Position numbers and translations under genes: made by a program. A DNA stretch of 64,000 nucleotides, from assembly GCF_900105965.1 (NCBI RefSeq), contig NZ_FNTV01000001.1, forward strand, positions 3,596,001-3,660,000, read 5' to 3'. Within the stretch, counting starts at the first letter, position 1. Each line of letters begins with the position of its first letter. Positions 33,346 to 41,969 of the stretch are shown here, one piece after another. The notes beneath the pieces are model-generated. The model did no database searches. It was not told the origin of the DNA and saw nothing but the letters and a program-made list of their open reading frames with translations. This stretch comes from Arthrobacter alpinus. GTDB lineage: Bacteria > Actinomycetota > Actinomycetes > Actinomycetales > Micrococcaceae.

Positions 33346-33984
33346 ACCGTACGGGTACTGGTCAGGGTTTTGCTGGGCATTTGGCTGTGCCGGCGGTTGG
33401 TCAAAGGCCTGGGGCTGCCCCGGGTAGGGCTGTTGGCCGTAGGGCTGGGTGAATTGTTGCGGAGCGAATTGCTGGCCGTACTGCTGTTGGGCGTATTGCT
33501 GGGCAGATTGCTTCTGTGCCGGTGTCAGATAGGACGGGCCAAGGTAGCGGGCATCGCCGTAGGAAAGTATTGCGGCGAAGACTACCGGCAGGAAGACCAG
33601 GCCCACCGTGAAGGCAGCGTCCTTGCCAAAGGACTTGGCAATGTCGTTCAGGATCACGATCTGCATGTAGATGTTGAAGTACGGAATGAACAAGAGCCAG
33701 AAATGCGATTCCGGACGGCCCGAGATCTTGACCAGGATCCACATGCTGTAGAACGGCACATAGGCTTTCCATTTTGCGTGGCCCGCCTTGCTGAAGGCGC
33801 CCGCCCAGACCAGACCGGAGATCACAAATGCCACGGCAAATATCAATAGATACAAGAAGATCATCAGAGTGATCAGGCCCGCGACAGCGGCCGGTTCCAT
33901 CGTGGTGTCACTGTAGTAAGAATCGCCGTAAGGGTCCGGGCTGGTGGTAAAAGGGCGCGCGAAGGCAGCCAGGGAAGCAAGCAT
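33322..33984 (-). CDS. DUF5684-like membrane protein with Gln/Pro-rich tail
   Basis: The 220-residue protein has about four membrane spans in residues 30-140 (including GLITLMIFLYLLIFAVAFVISGLVW and FWLLFIPYFNIYMQIVIL). The segment GHAKWKAYVPFYSMWILVKISGRP resembles DUF5684 proteins, sometimes annotated as signal-peptidase-I-like without the catalytic residues. The last 70 residues are a low-complexity Gln/Pro/Tyr tail (QQYGQQFAPQQF-type repeats). Function unknown. The 3' end overlaps azlD by 24 bases. Confidence 0.75.
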   Translation of the reverse strand: MLASLAAFARPFTTSPDPYGDSYYSDTTMEPAAVAGLITLMIFLYLLIFAVAFVISGLVWAGAFSKAGHAKWKAYVPFYSMWILVKISGRPESHFWLLFIPYFNIYMQIVILNDIAKSFGKDAAFTVGLVFLPVVFAAILSYGDARYLGPSYLTPAQKQSAQQYAQQQYGQQFAPQQFTQPYGQQPYPGQPQAFDQPPAQPNAQQNPDQYPYGSGPPQQP

Positions 33985-34096
33985 GCTGCAACTCTATGCG
34001 CAATGACGGTGCGGTCCCATGGGCAGGAGTACCCATAATGGAAACAGCTTCAAGGAATGAACAAGGCAAATTGAACAAGGCAATGAGGAGACTTTT

Positions 34097-34429
34097 ATGA
34101 TTGTGGCATTTTCAGTGGCACCCAGCGGCACCCCCACCGATTCCCCGGCCGGAACGGGCGACGACGCCTCCGTCCACACCGCGGTCGCGGCAGCGGTCAA
34201 GGTGGTTCGCGAATCGGGCCTGCCCAATCAGACCAGCTCCATGTTCACCGAGATCGAGGGCGAATGGGATGAAGTCATGGATGTCATCAAGCGAGCCACA
34301 GAAGCTGTGGCTCGCTACGGAACAAGGGTTTCCTTGGTCTTGAAGGCCGATATTCGCCCCGGCCACACCGGTGAGCTCAGCGGCAAGGTAGCTCGCTTGG
34401 AAGGCGCCCTCAACGCCTTGGGCGAGTAA
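34097..34429 (+). CDS. MTH1187/YqgV family thiamine-binding protein
   Basis: This 110-residue protein matches the DUF77 family, small ferredoxin-like tetramers known in some members to bind thiamine. Visible features are IVAFSVAPSGTP at the start, NQTSSMFTEIEGEWDEVMDVIKRATE in the middle, and RVSLVLKADIRPGH near the end. AGGAG lies upstream of the ATG. No thiamine genes or TPP riboswitch are adjacent, so its partner is unknown. Confidence 0.88.
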   Translation: MIVAFSVAPSGTPTDSPAGTGDDASVHTAVAAAVKVVRESGLPNQTSSMFTEIEGEWDEVMDVIKRATEAVARYGTRVSLVLKADIRPGHTGELSGKVARLEGALNALGE

Positions 34430-34489
34430 ACGGCGTCGAGCACTCCGGCGGCGCAGCGGCTGCAGAGCGGCAATCTGCGAGGATGTGGC

Positions 34490-35011
34490 ATGAGCTTATT
34501 GTTGCGAGCAGCCACTGTTGACGATGCCGAAGCCGTCATGCGCCTGCATCTGCGCTGCCATGAGGAAGCGTATGGCAGGCACTTGCCGCCGGAGTTCTTT
34601 GAGATGCGCCGAAACACGCTGGACGGGCGCATTGAAACTCTTCGACAGGGGATAACGGCCGGCCATATTCCAACTGTGGCATATGATGCCGCGGGGCTGG
34701 TGGGTGTTGCCGCCAGCGGCGCATCGGAAGATCCCGAGGCCCCAGCACCCGTGGAATTGCGAATGATTTACACGCTGGCCCGGGTTCATGGCAGCGGGGC
34801 GGGGCAGCTGCTCCTCGATGCGCTCATCGGTAGGGGTGCGGCCTTCCTTTGGGTCTTGGAAGACAATCCGCGCGCCCAGGCCTTCTATGCAAAGAATGGC
34901 TTCGTTGCGGACGGAACTACCGATCGCATGGATGACACATGGCACAACCTGCCAACCGTCCGGATGGTCAGGGCCGCGGCGGGCGGGAGCTCGACTACGC
35001 TTGAACGGTGA
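34490..35011 (+). CDS. GNAT family N-acetyltransferase
   Basis: The 173-residue GNAT has LRAATVDDAEAVMRLHLRCHEEAYG at the N-terminus, the acetyl-CoA loop RVHGSGAGQLLLDALIG, and the C-terminal LEDNPRAQAFYAKNGFVADG typical of the fold. The substrate is unknown. ATG 34490 lies 60 bases after the thiamine-binding protein gene. The next gene follows after 46 bases on the same strand. Confidence 0.88.
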   Translation: MSLLLRAATVDDAEAVMRLHLRCHEEAYGRHLPPEFFEMRRNTLDGRIETLRQGITAGHIPTVAYDAAGLVGVAASGASEDPEAPAPVELRMIYTLARVHGSGAGQLLLDALIGRGAAFLWVLEDNPRAQAFYAKNGFVADGTTDRMDDTWHNLPTVRMVRAAAGGSSTTLER

Positions 35012-35057
35012 CTATTTCGCCGCGGGCAGCTTTTCATTCATGTGTTGGGGACTTCTG

Positions 35058-35918
35058 ATGGGCCGCCAACGCGCACCCAAAAACGCCGTTCCCGAAGCTG
35101 TTGTGACTCTCAACGGTCCTTTGGCCGGAACATTCGTCACCGATACGGGCAAGGCCGAGTTGATTCCCGACGGCGACAACCCCAATGGCTGGTTGCTCAT
35201 GCTTAACGGTGTGCAAAGCTCACACGTTGATTTGGCGGATCCGCTGCGCCTGGATTTTGAGTACATGCGCTGGATCATGGCATTGGTCCAGGACCGGTGG
35301 GCGCCCGGGGAAAAACTGCGCAGTTTGAGCCTTGGCGGTGCGGCCTGCTCCATGCCCCGCTATCTGGTGGCTGCATACCCCAACTCCCGCAATGTGGTGG
35401 TGGAGATTGACGGAAAGCTGGCCAACTACGTCCGGGATTGGTTTGATCTGCCGCGGTCCCCACTGCTGAAGATCCGGGTCGGTGAGGCGCGTGAGGTGAC
35501 AGAGACGCTGACCGAGGCCAGCCGCGACTTGATCATCCGGGACGTCTTCGCCGGGTCCAAAACCCCGCACGCCCTGACCACGGCCGAATTTACGCAGGCG
35601 GCCCGCAAGGTTCTTGTTCCAGGCGGCGTATATGTTGTCAACTGCGGAGACACTCCAGCGCTCCTCACTGCTCGCCGTGAAGCCGCAACGATCGCAGCCG
35701 CGTTCAAGCACGCCGTCATCATTGCCGATCCGCCCATGCTCAAGGGCCGGCGTTCCGGCAATGTCATCATCGCCGGAAGTGACGCCCCTCTGGGCGACGG
35801 TTCGGGCCTGCCGCGCAACCTCTTGGGCGGTGCCATGCCCGCACAACTGTGGGATGACGCCAAGGTCCGCCAGTTCGGTCGCAGCGCCGTGGTGTTGACC
35901 GACGCCGAATCGGAGTAG
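35058..35918 (+). CDS. Spermidine synthase-like methyltransferase-fold protein
   Basis: The 286-residue cytoplasmic protein has the Rossmann core of the spermidine synthase family: LRSLSLGGAACSMPRYLVAAYPNSRNVVVEID with glycine loop and acidic ribose-binding residue, then SRDLIIRDVFAGSKTPHALTT. The polyamine synthase triad Gly-Gly-Gly-x-Gly is altered to GGAAC, so true spermidine synthase activity is doubtful. Actinobacterial relatives are often annotated as spermidine synthase without proof. I chose ATG 35058 (MGRQRAPKNAVPE) as a longer frame overlaps the GNAT gene. Confidence 0.75.
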   Translation: MGRQRAPKNAVPEAVVTLNGPLAGTFVTDTGKAELIPDGDNPNGWLLMLNGVQSSHVDLADPLRLDFEYMRWIMALVQDRWAPGEKLRSLSLGGAACSMPRYLVAAYPNSRNVVVEIDGKLANYVRDWFDLPRSPLLKIRVGEAREVTETLTEASRDLIIRDVFAGSKTPHALTTAEFTQAARKVLVPGGVYVVNCGDTPALLTARREAATIAAAFKHAVIIADPPMLKGRRSGNVIIAGSDAPLGDGSGLPRNLLGGAMPAQLWDDAKVRQFGRSAVVLTDAESE

Positions 35919-36013
35919 GTTCCGCAGTTTGCCAGCCTGGCGGTCATGTTGGCGCGGCCGCTGGCGCTGATGTTGCCGCCAAGGTCAGAACTCGTGGGGC
36001 CGTGCCGGAATAA

Positions 36014-36048
36014 GGCGGCCGGGATGCGGCTACTTGGCCCCGGCCGCC
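36014..36048 (-). terminator. Terminator overlapping the permease stop codon
   Basis: GGCGGCCGGG (36014-36023) pairs with CCCGGCCGCC (36039-36048). The stem includes the last codons of the permease gene at 36030. The minus-strand tail is TTATTCC. Confidence 0.55.
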
Positions 36049-37472
36049 TCCGGTGCCAGCCTGCCCACAGGGGAAAGCGTGGTTTCGTCGAGAAGGGTGG
36101 GCCGGCGTCGTCCATCCCCACGAACCCAGAGCTTGAAGGCAAGGGTCAACAGGACCAGCCAGATCGCGCCCACGTAAAGGGCAACGCGGGTTTCGGGGTA
36201 GATGCCCAGGAGCACAATCACGCCCGCCATGAACACCGCGGTCAGGATCGAGGCCAATGGCCAGAGCGGGACGGGGAAATTGGACGGCGCAATGGCTTTG
36301 TTGGCGATCTCGCGCTTCATGGCCACGTGGGAGGCCAGAATCATGATCCATACCCACACGGTGGCAAATGTGGCGATCGAGGCGATGACAAGGAAGACAT
36401 CCTCTGGAATCGTGGCATTCAAGACCACGCCAACCAACAGCACCCCGGTCATGAGAACAACAGTCATCCAGGGCACGCCTGAACGCGAAATCTTGCCAAA
36501 TACCGCTGGCGCGTGACCCTGCTGGGCCAAGCCGAACAAGACTCGGCCGGAGCCAAAGATATCTGAATTGATGGCTGAAAGTGCCGCGGTAATAACAACA
36601 GCGTTCAGGATATGGGCGGCCAGCGGGATGCCGAGGGAATCGAAAATCTGCACGAACGGGCTCGTCTCACCGGTGATCTGATTCCACGGGATCAGTGTCA
36701 TGAGGACACCTAGCGTCAGTACGTAGAACAGCAGGATGCGAACGGGCACCGTATTGACTGCGGCGGGGATGCTCTTGCCGGGATCCTTGGCCTCACCCGC
36801 CGTGACCCCGATGGTTTCAATGCCGCCAAAGGCAAACATGACCACGGCAAACGCGGCCAAGAGCCCTATCCAACCGTTGGGCATGAAGCCGCCGTGGTTT
36901 ACAAGATTGTTCAGGCCCGGGACGGCTTCACCACCGTCCATATGGAAACCGAAAACGATGATGGCAACGCCGCCGGCGATCATGGCGATGATGGCCCCAA
37001 CCTTGATGATGGAGAACCAGAACTCCAGCTCACCGAACACCTTTACGCTGAGCAGGTTGATGGCGGCAAGGAAGAAGATGATGGCGAGAACCCAGATCCA
37101 GCGTGGAACGTCGTGGAACCAGAAACCCATGTAGATGCTGAAGGCCGTGACGTCGGCGATGGCAACGATCGCCATTTCAAAAACGTAGGTCCAGCCCGTG
37201 ATGAAACCGGCCAACGGGCCCAGGTAGCGGCTTGCGTACTGGCCAAAGGAGCCCGAAACAGGGTGCCGAACGGCCAGTTCACCCAAGGCACGCATCACCA
37301 TAAATACCGCGGCGCCGGCAATGATGTAGGCCAGCAGCACTGCAGGTCCGGCCTTTTGAATGGCGCTGGAGGAGCCGTAGAACAGGCCGGTGCCGATCGC
37401 TGAGCCGAGTGCCATGAAACGGATGTGGCGGGCGTTCAAGCCGCGGGTCAGGACAGATCCCTTGGGGTTCAT
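36030..37472 (-). CDS. Amino-acid permease (APC/AAT family), probable histidine uptake
   Basis: From ATG 37472 ([33 protein letters not shown]) the protein has 480 residues and about 12 membrane spans, as in the AAT family. [16 protein letters not shown] is the family's substrate-site helix-1 motif. A longer in-frame start at 37610 adds 46 residues that do not fit the family. It is divergent from an IclR regulator and close to hutH, and one hut-type palindrome lies upstream. I infer histidine as substrate; other amino acids are possible. A GC-rich hairpin overlaps the stop codon. Confidence 0.85.
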   Translation of the reverse strand: MNPKGSVLTRGLNARHIRFMALGSAIGTGLFYGSSSAIQKAGPAVLLAYIIAGAAVFMVMRALGELAVRHPVSGSFGQYASRYLGPLAGFITGWTYVFEMAIVAIADVTAFSIYMGFWFHDVPRWIWVLAIIFFLAAINLLSVKVFGELEFWFSIIKVGAIIAMIAGGVAIIVFGFHMDGGEAVPGLNNLVNHGGFMPNGWIGLLAAFAVVMFAFGGIETIGVTAGEAKDPGKSIPAAVNTVPVRILLFYVLTLGVLMTLIPWNQITGETSPFVQIFDSLGIPLAAHILNAVVITAALSAINSDIFGSGRVLFGLAQQGHAPAVFGKISRSGVPWMTVVLMTGVLLVGVVLNATIPEDVFLVIASIATFATVWVWIMILASHVAMKREIANKAIAPSNFPVPLWPLASILTAVFMAGVIVLLGIYPETRVALYVGAIWLVLLTLAFKLWVRGDGRRRPTLLDETTLSPVGRLAPEAAGAK

Positions 37473-37590
37473 GCGTGAGCTTTCTAACAATTTGGGCCAG
37501 GTGACCCATGCCACGAGGGGCGAAAATATGGTGGCGGGCGTCACTTTAATGGCCGCAAATGGGCCAAATGAGCGCTTCCGCACCTGAAAA

Positions 37591-37604
37591 TCTGGGATTT
37601 CAGA
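37591..37604. promoter_or_regulatory. Candidate HutR (IclR) operator, permease/iclR gap
   Basis: The 14-mer TCTGGGATTTCAGA reads TCTGAAATCCCAGA on the other strand. From memory, HutR of Corynebacterium resistens binds TCTGwwATwCCAGA; this site differs at one position. It lies between two divergent genes. Confidence 0.7.
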
Positions 37605-37663
37605 CTGCAATATTCTATAGTGTGTGCACAGTGATGGTGTTATTGGACCTATTCTGAGGGGCT

Positions 37664-38509
37664 ATGACAATTCCTGAACGGACTCCCGCCCAGAATGCTC
37701 CCGCGCGGCCTGCTGCCACCTTGCCATCCAAGGCCCCATCCAAGGTCCCGGCAGCTGAAAATACTCTGCGCATCTTGAAATTGTTGTCTTCAAAGCGTGG
37801 ACCACTGGCTGCCTCCACTATTGCCACCACGCTGGAGCTTCCCCGCTCAAGCGTGTATCACCTGCTCGGCGTGATGGAGCAGAGCGGCTTTGTCATGCAC
37901 TTGCACGAAGAGCAGCGCTACGGCTTGGGAGTTGCGGCCTTCGAGCTCAGCAGCGCCTACTCGCGACAGGAGCCGTTGTCCCGTCTGGGCCGACCCCTGC
38001 TGGCTACATTGGTGGACAAGATCGGTGAAAGCGCCCACCTGGCCGTGCTCCATGGACGAGACGTTCTGTACATTGTGGAAGAGCGCGCCAAGAACCGCCC
38101 GTCCCTGGTGACCGACGTCGGCGTGCGGCTTCCGAGCCACCTCACCGCCAGTGGCCGGGCAATTCTGGCCGCGCTGCCCAAGTCTCAGGTGCGGGCGCTG
38201 TACCCAAATACGGCCGCCTTCAGCTCACGCACCGATGTGCCGGACCCCATTGGCAAGTACTCCACGTTGTCATCGCATCTGGACCAGGTGCGAATCCGCG
38301 GCTACTCCACCGAACATGGTGAGGTCACGGACGGTTTTGGTTCGGTGGCGGCCGCAGTGACCGATCACCTGGGGTGGCCCGTTGCTGCCGTGGCCGTGAC
38401 CTTTCTGGAAGAAAAAGTTCCTGCCGAGAAGTGGCCGGACCTAGCCCAGCGTGTGCAAAAAGCTGCCAAGGAGCTCTCCGTCCGCATTTACGGGCGCCGA
38501 GAAGGCTGA
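37664..38509 (+). CDS. IclR family regulator, probable HutR
   Basis: The 281-residue protein has a disordered Ala/Pro N-tail (about 1-27), an IclR winged helix (NTLRILKLLSSKRGPLAASTIATTLELPRSSVYHLLGVMEQSGFV) and a C-terminal effector domain (HLAVLHGRDVLYIVEE; LPSHLTASGRAILAALP; RGYSTEHGEVTDGFGSVAAAV). It lies directly upstream of hutH and divergent from an amino-acid permease. By analogy with corynebacterial HutR it probably controls histidine use through the palindromes at 37591 and 38543. GAGGGG precedes the ATG. Confidence 0.88.
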   Translation: MTIPERTPAQNAPARPAATLPSKAPSKVPAAENTLRILKLLSSKRGPLAASTIATTLELPRSSVYHLLGVMEQSGFVMHLHEEQRYGLGVAAFELSSAYSRQEPLSRLGRPLLATLVDKIGESAHLAVLHGRDVLYIVEERAKNRPSLVTDVGVRLPSHLTASGRAILAALPKSQVRALYPNTAAFSSRTDVPDPIGKYSTLSSHLDQVRIRGYSTEHGEVTDGFGSVAAAVTDHLGWPVAAVAVTFLEEKVPAEKWPDLAQRVQKAAKELSVRIYGRREG

Positions 38510-38542
38510 CTTTGGATCTGGCTTTGCGCCCGGATCGGCATG

Positions 38543-38556
38543 TCTGAAATCCCGGA
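38543..38556 (+). promoter_or_regulatory. Candidate HutR (IclR) operator upstream of hutH
   Basis: TCTGAAATCCCGGA differs by one base from the reverse strand of the site at 37591. It lies 84-97 bases before the hutH ATG. It is flanked by TG and CA, extending the symmetry to TGTC...GACA. Confidence 0.68.
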
Positions 38557-38639
38557 CAGCCTACGTTAGAAGGGGCAGATTTCCCTGCGGTTAAGCGGGA
38601 TAGTGGGAAGCAAGACCGCCGCAACAAAAGGATTCCGCC

Positions 38640-40211
38640 ATGACCACCGCCGTTCGCTCCCACGAAGTCACCCTCTCCTTCTCAGGTGTCACGCCCGAGG
38701 ACGTCATTGCCGTGGCCCGCCACGATGCCAAGGTGGTGATCAGCGCTGAGGCGCTGGCCGGCGTCGAACGCGTCAGGACGCACATCGAGGATCTGGCGCA
38801 CTCCGACACTCCCGCGTACGGCATTTCCACGGGCTTCGGTGCGCTGGCCAACCGCCACATCCCCACGGACATGCGCACGCAGCTGCAGAAGTCGCTCATT
38901 CGCAGCCACGCCGCCGGAATGGGCCCGGCCGTGGAGCGCGAGGTGGTGCGCGCCCTGATGTTCCTGCGCGCCAAGACCCTCGCTTCGGGCCGCACCGGCG
39001 TGCGCCCCGTCGTCGTGCAAACCATGGTGGACGTGCTCAATGCCGGCATCACCCCTGTGGTCCGCGAGTTCGGCTCGCTGGGCTGCTCGGGTGACCTCGC
39101 GCCGCTCTCGCATTGTGCCCTGGTGCTGATGGGAGAGGGTGAAGCTGCCGGGCCCGACGGCGTCATCCGCCCCGTCCCCGAGTTGTTCGCCGAGGCCGGC
39201 ATCACTCCGATCGAGCTAGCCGAGAAGGAAGGCCTGGCGCTGGTCAATGGCACGGACGGCATGCTCGGCATGCTCCTGATGGCCATCGCGGACCTTCGCC
39301 TCTTGCTCACGACGGCGGACATCACCGCCGCGCTCAGCGTCGAGGGCCTGCTGGGCACCGACCAGGTGTTCGTGCCAGAGCTCCACATGGAGCTGCGCCC
39401 GCACCCCGGCCAGGCCGCAAGCGCCAACAATATGCTGCGCGTGCTGGCCAACTCGCCCATCGTGGCCTCACACCGGGTGGGCGACTCCCGCGTTCAGGAT
39501 GCCTACTCGCTGCGGTGCGCCCCACAGGTTGCCGGCGCCGCCCGCGACACCGTGGACCACGCACTCATGGTGGCCACTCGTGAGCTCGCCGCCTCCATTG
39601 ACAACCCCGTGGTCTTGCCCGATGGGCGGGTCTCCTCCAACGGCAACTTCCACGGCGCCCCGGTGGCCTACGTCCTGGACTTCCTTGCGATCGTTTCCGC
39701 GGATGTTGCCTCGATTGCCGAGCGCCGCACCGACCGCATGCTCGACCCCGCCCGTTCCCACGGCCTGCCCGCTTTCTTGGCCGGCGATCCCGGCGTGGAT
39801 TCGGGCCTCATGATTGCGCAGTACACCCAGGCCGGCCTGGTTTCAGATTCCAAGCGACTGGCCGTCCCGGCCTCTGTGGACTCCATCCCCAGCTCAGCCA
39901 TGCAGGAAGACCACGTTTCGATGGGCTGGCATGCCGCCCGCAAGTTGCGCCGATCCGTGGAGAACCTGCGCCGCGTCCTGGCGATCGAGCTGGTTACGGC
40001 CACCCGTGCCATCGATATGCGTACGTCCATGTCCGACGGCGTACTGGTCCCCGGGCCTGCCGGCGCGGCCGTCATTGAGGTGCTTCGTAAGACGGTTCAG
40101 GGTCCCGGTTCTGACCGATTCCTCTCACCTGAGTTGGAGGAGGCTGACCGACTGGTGGGCTCCGGTGCCATCCGCGCCGCAGCCGAGAAGGCCACCGGCC
40201 CGCTGAACTGA
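38640..40211 (+). CDS. hutH: Histidine ammonia-lyase
   Basis: HutH converts L-histidine to urocanate and ammonia, the first step of histidine breakdown. The 523-residue protein has the MIO cofactor region GSLGCSGDLAPLSH; the cofactor-forming triad is Cys149-Ser150-Gly151 instead of Ala-Ser-Gly, as in Streptomyces HutH. Other landmarks are YGISTGFGALANRHI, VNGTDGMLGML and ASIDNPVVLPDG. AAAAGGA precedes the ATG. Urocanase and imidazolonepropionase genes are not in this window; hutG lies 5.6 kb downstream on the other strand. Confidence 0.97.
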   Translation: MTTAVRSHEVTLSFSGVTPEDVIAVARHDAKVVISAEALAGVERVRTHIEDLAHSDTPAYGISTGFGALANRHIPTDMRTQLQKSLIRSHAAGMGPAVEREVVRALMFLRAKTLASGRTGVRPVVVQTMVDVLNAGITPVVREFGSLGCSGDLAPLSHCALVLMGEGEAAGPDGVIRPVPELFAEAGITPIELAEKEGLALVNGTDGMLGMLLMAIADLRLLLTTADITAALSVEGLLGTDQVFVPELHMELRPHPGQAASANNMLRVLANSPIVASHRVGDSRVQDAYSLRCAPQVAGAARDTVDHALMVATRELAASIDNPVVLPDGRVSSNGNFHGAPVAYVLDFLAIVSADVASIAERRTDRMLDPARSHGLPAFLAGDPGVDSGLMIAQYTQAGLVSDSKRLAVPASVDSIPSSAMQEDHVSMGWHAARKLRRSVENLRRVLAIELVTATRAIDMRTSMSDGVLVPGPAGAAVIEVLRKTVQGPGSDRFLSPELEEADRLVGSGAIRAAAEKATGPLN

Positions 40212-40266
40212 GGTCTGCTAGTGCCGAGATCACTCTAGGCGGACCACCTCCGGTGTGCATCCACTG

Positions 40267-40334
40267 AAAATGCCGCCGTTCCCGCGTTTTGCCGCAAGTA
40301 GACCTGCGGCATTTTGCGGGAGCGGCGGCATTTT
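40267..40334 (+). terminator. Terminator after hutH
   Basis: AAAATGCCGCCGTTCCCGC (from 40267) pairs with GCGGGAGCGGCGGCATTTT (to 40334) with one imperfect step, and an inner GCCGCA/TGCGGC hairpin. It is followed by T. The first 14 bases are identical to the tRNA-Lys terminator. Confidence 0.85.
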
Positions 40335-40368
40335 TGGAAAGCTAGCGCTGTGTGGGCTGTCGGGGGGA

Positions 40369-40680
40369 CTACTCTGCTGCGAGGATGGCTTCCAGCAGCC
40401 CGGGGAAGCGAAGGTTGAGCTCATCGCGGCGGAGGCCGTTGAGAATTGATGTGCCTCGATACTGCTGGGATATCACGCCGGCTTCGCGCAGCACCCGAAA
40501 GTGGTGCGTCGATGTCGATTTGCTGACGGGTAGTGAGAAGGCGATGCAGGCCTGATCGTCATGGCCATTGGCCAGCTGCGCCACGATGGTGCGGCGGACC
40601 GGATCTGCTAAAGCCGACAGGACGGTATCCAGGCTCATCTGTTCGAGGGTGGGGTGCTCGAGGCTACGTGCTGAACCCAT
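40369..40680 (-). CDS. ArsR family transcriptional regulator
   Basis: The 103-residue winged-helix protein has SLDTVLSALADPVRRTIVAQLA, a recognition region VSKSTSTHHFRVLREAGVISQQ and a wing with GTSILNGLRRDELNLRFPGLLEAI. No metal-binding Cys cluster (such as CxC near the recognition helix) is visible, so it probably senses an organic or redox signal rather than arsenite. It is divergent from an old yellow enzyme and shares an inverted-repeat operator with it, which makes that enzyme its likely target. Confidence 0.88.
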   Translation of the reverse strand: MGSARSLEHPTLEQMSLDTVLSALADPVRRTIVAQLANGHDDQACIAFSLPVSKSTSTHHFRVLREAGVISQQYRGTSILNGLRRDELNLRFPGLLEAILAAE

Positions 40681-40713
40681 GCTGTGTTGCGCTCCTTTGC
40701 GAGCCGTTTGCTT

Positions 40714-40748
40714 GTACGAGAATCATCATACTACGATGAGTCTCGTAC
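40714..40748. promoter_or_regulatory. Inverted-repeat operator between arsR and OYE genes
   Basis: Perfect 8-bp arms GTACGAGA (40714-40721) and TCTCGTAC (40741-40748) enclose an inner near-palindrome TCATCATACTACGATGA. It sits midway in the 104-base divergent gap, as expected for ArsR-type control of both genes. Confidence 0.72.
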
Positions 40749-40784
40749 TAAGAAAGTGACACACCAATTTTGGGAGATCTCCGC

Positions 40785-41876
40785 ATGACCGAGCTGTTCG
40801 AACCTTTGACCCTCCGTGGAACCACCATTCCCAACCGTGTCTGGATGTCTCCCATGTGCACCTACTCGGCTTTCTCCGAAGGTTCGGAGATTGGCGCCCC
40901 CAACGATTTCCATCTGGCCCACTATGCCTCTCGCGCGGCCGGTGGCGTTGGACTGGCCGTGGTGGAAGCCACCGGTGTCCTGCCGGAGGGTCGCATCTCT
41001 CCCTATGATTTGGGTTTGTGGGACGATTCCCAGATTCCAGCCCACCGCAGGCTGGCCGCCGCCATTGCCGAGTCGGGTGCATTGCCTGGCATCCAGCTGG
41101 CTCATGCAGGGCGCAAGGCTTCCATGGAGCGTCCATGGCTCGGTGGAGGTCCAATTGCCGAAGACGAGGGCGGCTGGCCAGTTGCCGGTCCCAGTGCCAT
41201 TGCCTTCCCGGGCTACGCGGAGCCTGCAGAAATGACTCTGGCGGATATCGCCGCTGTTGTTGCTGCGTGGGCTGAATCGGCCCGTCGTGCGCTGGCCGCG
41301 GGGTACGAAGTGGTTGAAGTCCACGGCGCCCACGGCTACTTGCTTCATTCCTTCCTATCGCCGTTAAGTAACAACCGCACGGACAGCTATGGCGGGAGCC
41401 TGGAAAACAGGGCTCGCATTGTGCTTGAGGTGCTCGACGCCGTTCGTAGCGTTTGGCCCGAAGACAAGCCTGTGTTCTTGCGCATCTCCACGACCGATTG
41501 GGTTGCCGAGAATCCCGAAGACGGCCGGGACGCATGGACCCTGGCGGATTCGATCGTCCTGTCGCGCTGGGCCAGTGACCATGGCGCGGACCTGATCGAC
41601 GCTTCTTCCGGCGCTTTGGTGCCAGCGAAGATTCCGCACCGCGATGACTACCAAACCCGCAACGCGGCGGAACTGAAGGCAGCCAGCGGAACGTTGGTGG
41701 CCGCCGTCGGACGCATTGGCGATCCAGCGGTGGCGCAGGAACTGCTGGCTAGCGGATCAGCCGATGCCGTCTTCATTGGCAGGGCCTTGCTTCGCGACGC
41801 CTCCTGGGCCAACAATGCTGCAGCCGCACTGGGTGCGCGCGGCCGGTTTATCCGTCAGTATGACTACGCCGTGTAG
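40785..41876 (+). CDS. Old yellow enzyme family NADPH:flavin oxidoreductase (YqjM-like)
   Basis: The FMN enzyme reduces activated C=C bonds such as those of enones or nitro compounds. From ATG 40785 (GGGAGA upstream) it has 363 residues in a TIM barrel. The YqjM-class signature is clear: SPMCTYSA with redox-tuning Cys25, QLAHAGRKAS with substrate-binding His, and HGAHGYLLHSFLSPLSNNRTDSYGGSLENR. Its likely regulator is the divergent ArsR protein. A strong terminator follows. The physiological substrate is unknown; detoxification of electrophiles is usual for the class. Confidence 0.93.
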   Translation: MTELFEPLTLRGTTIPNRVWMSPMCTYSAFSEGSEIGAPNDFHLAHYASRAAGGVGLAVVEATGVLPEGRISPYDLGLWDDSQIPAHRRLAAAIAESGALPGIQLAHAGRKASMERPWLGGGPIAEDEGGWPVAGPSAIAFPGYAEPAEMTLADIAAVVAAWAESARRALAAGYEVVEVHGAHGYLLHSFLSPLSNNRTDSYGGSLENRARIVLEVLDAVRSVWPEDKPVFLRISTTDWVAENPEDGRDAWTLADSIVLSRWASDHGADLIDASSGALVPAKIPHRDDYQTRNAAELKAASGTLVAAVGRIGDPAVAQELLASGSADAVFIGRALLRDASWANNAAAALGARGRFIRQYDYAV

Positions 41877-41906
41877 CCACTAAAAGACTCCAAAGTGAGT
41901 ATGAAG

Positions 41907-41953
41907 TTGCCCCGAAACAGCACCTTTGTGTGCACCGTTTCGGGGCAATTTTT
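41907..41953 (+). terminator. Terminator after the OYE gene
   Basis: TTGCCCCGAAAC (41907-41918) pairs perfectly with GTTTCGGGGCAA (41937-41948), with inner GCAC/GTGC, followed by TTTTT. Confidence 0.93.
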
Positions 41954-41969
41954 AACTCCTGTTCAACTG

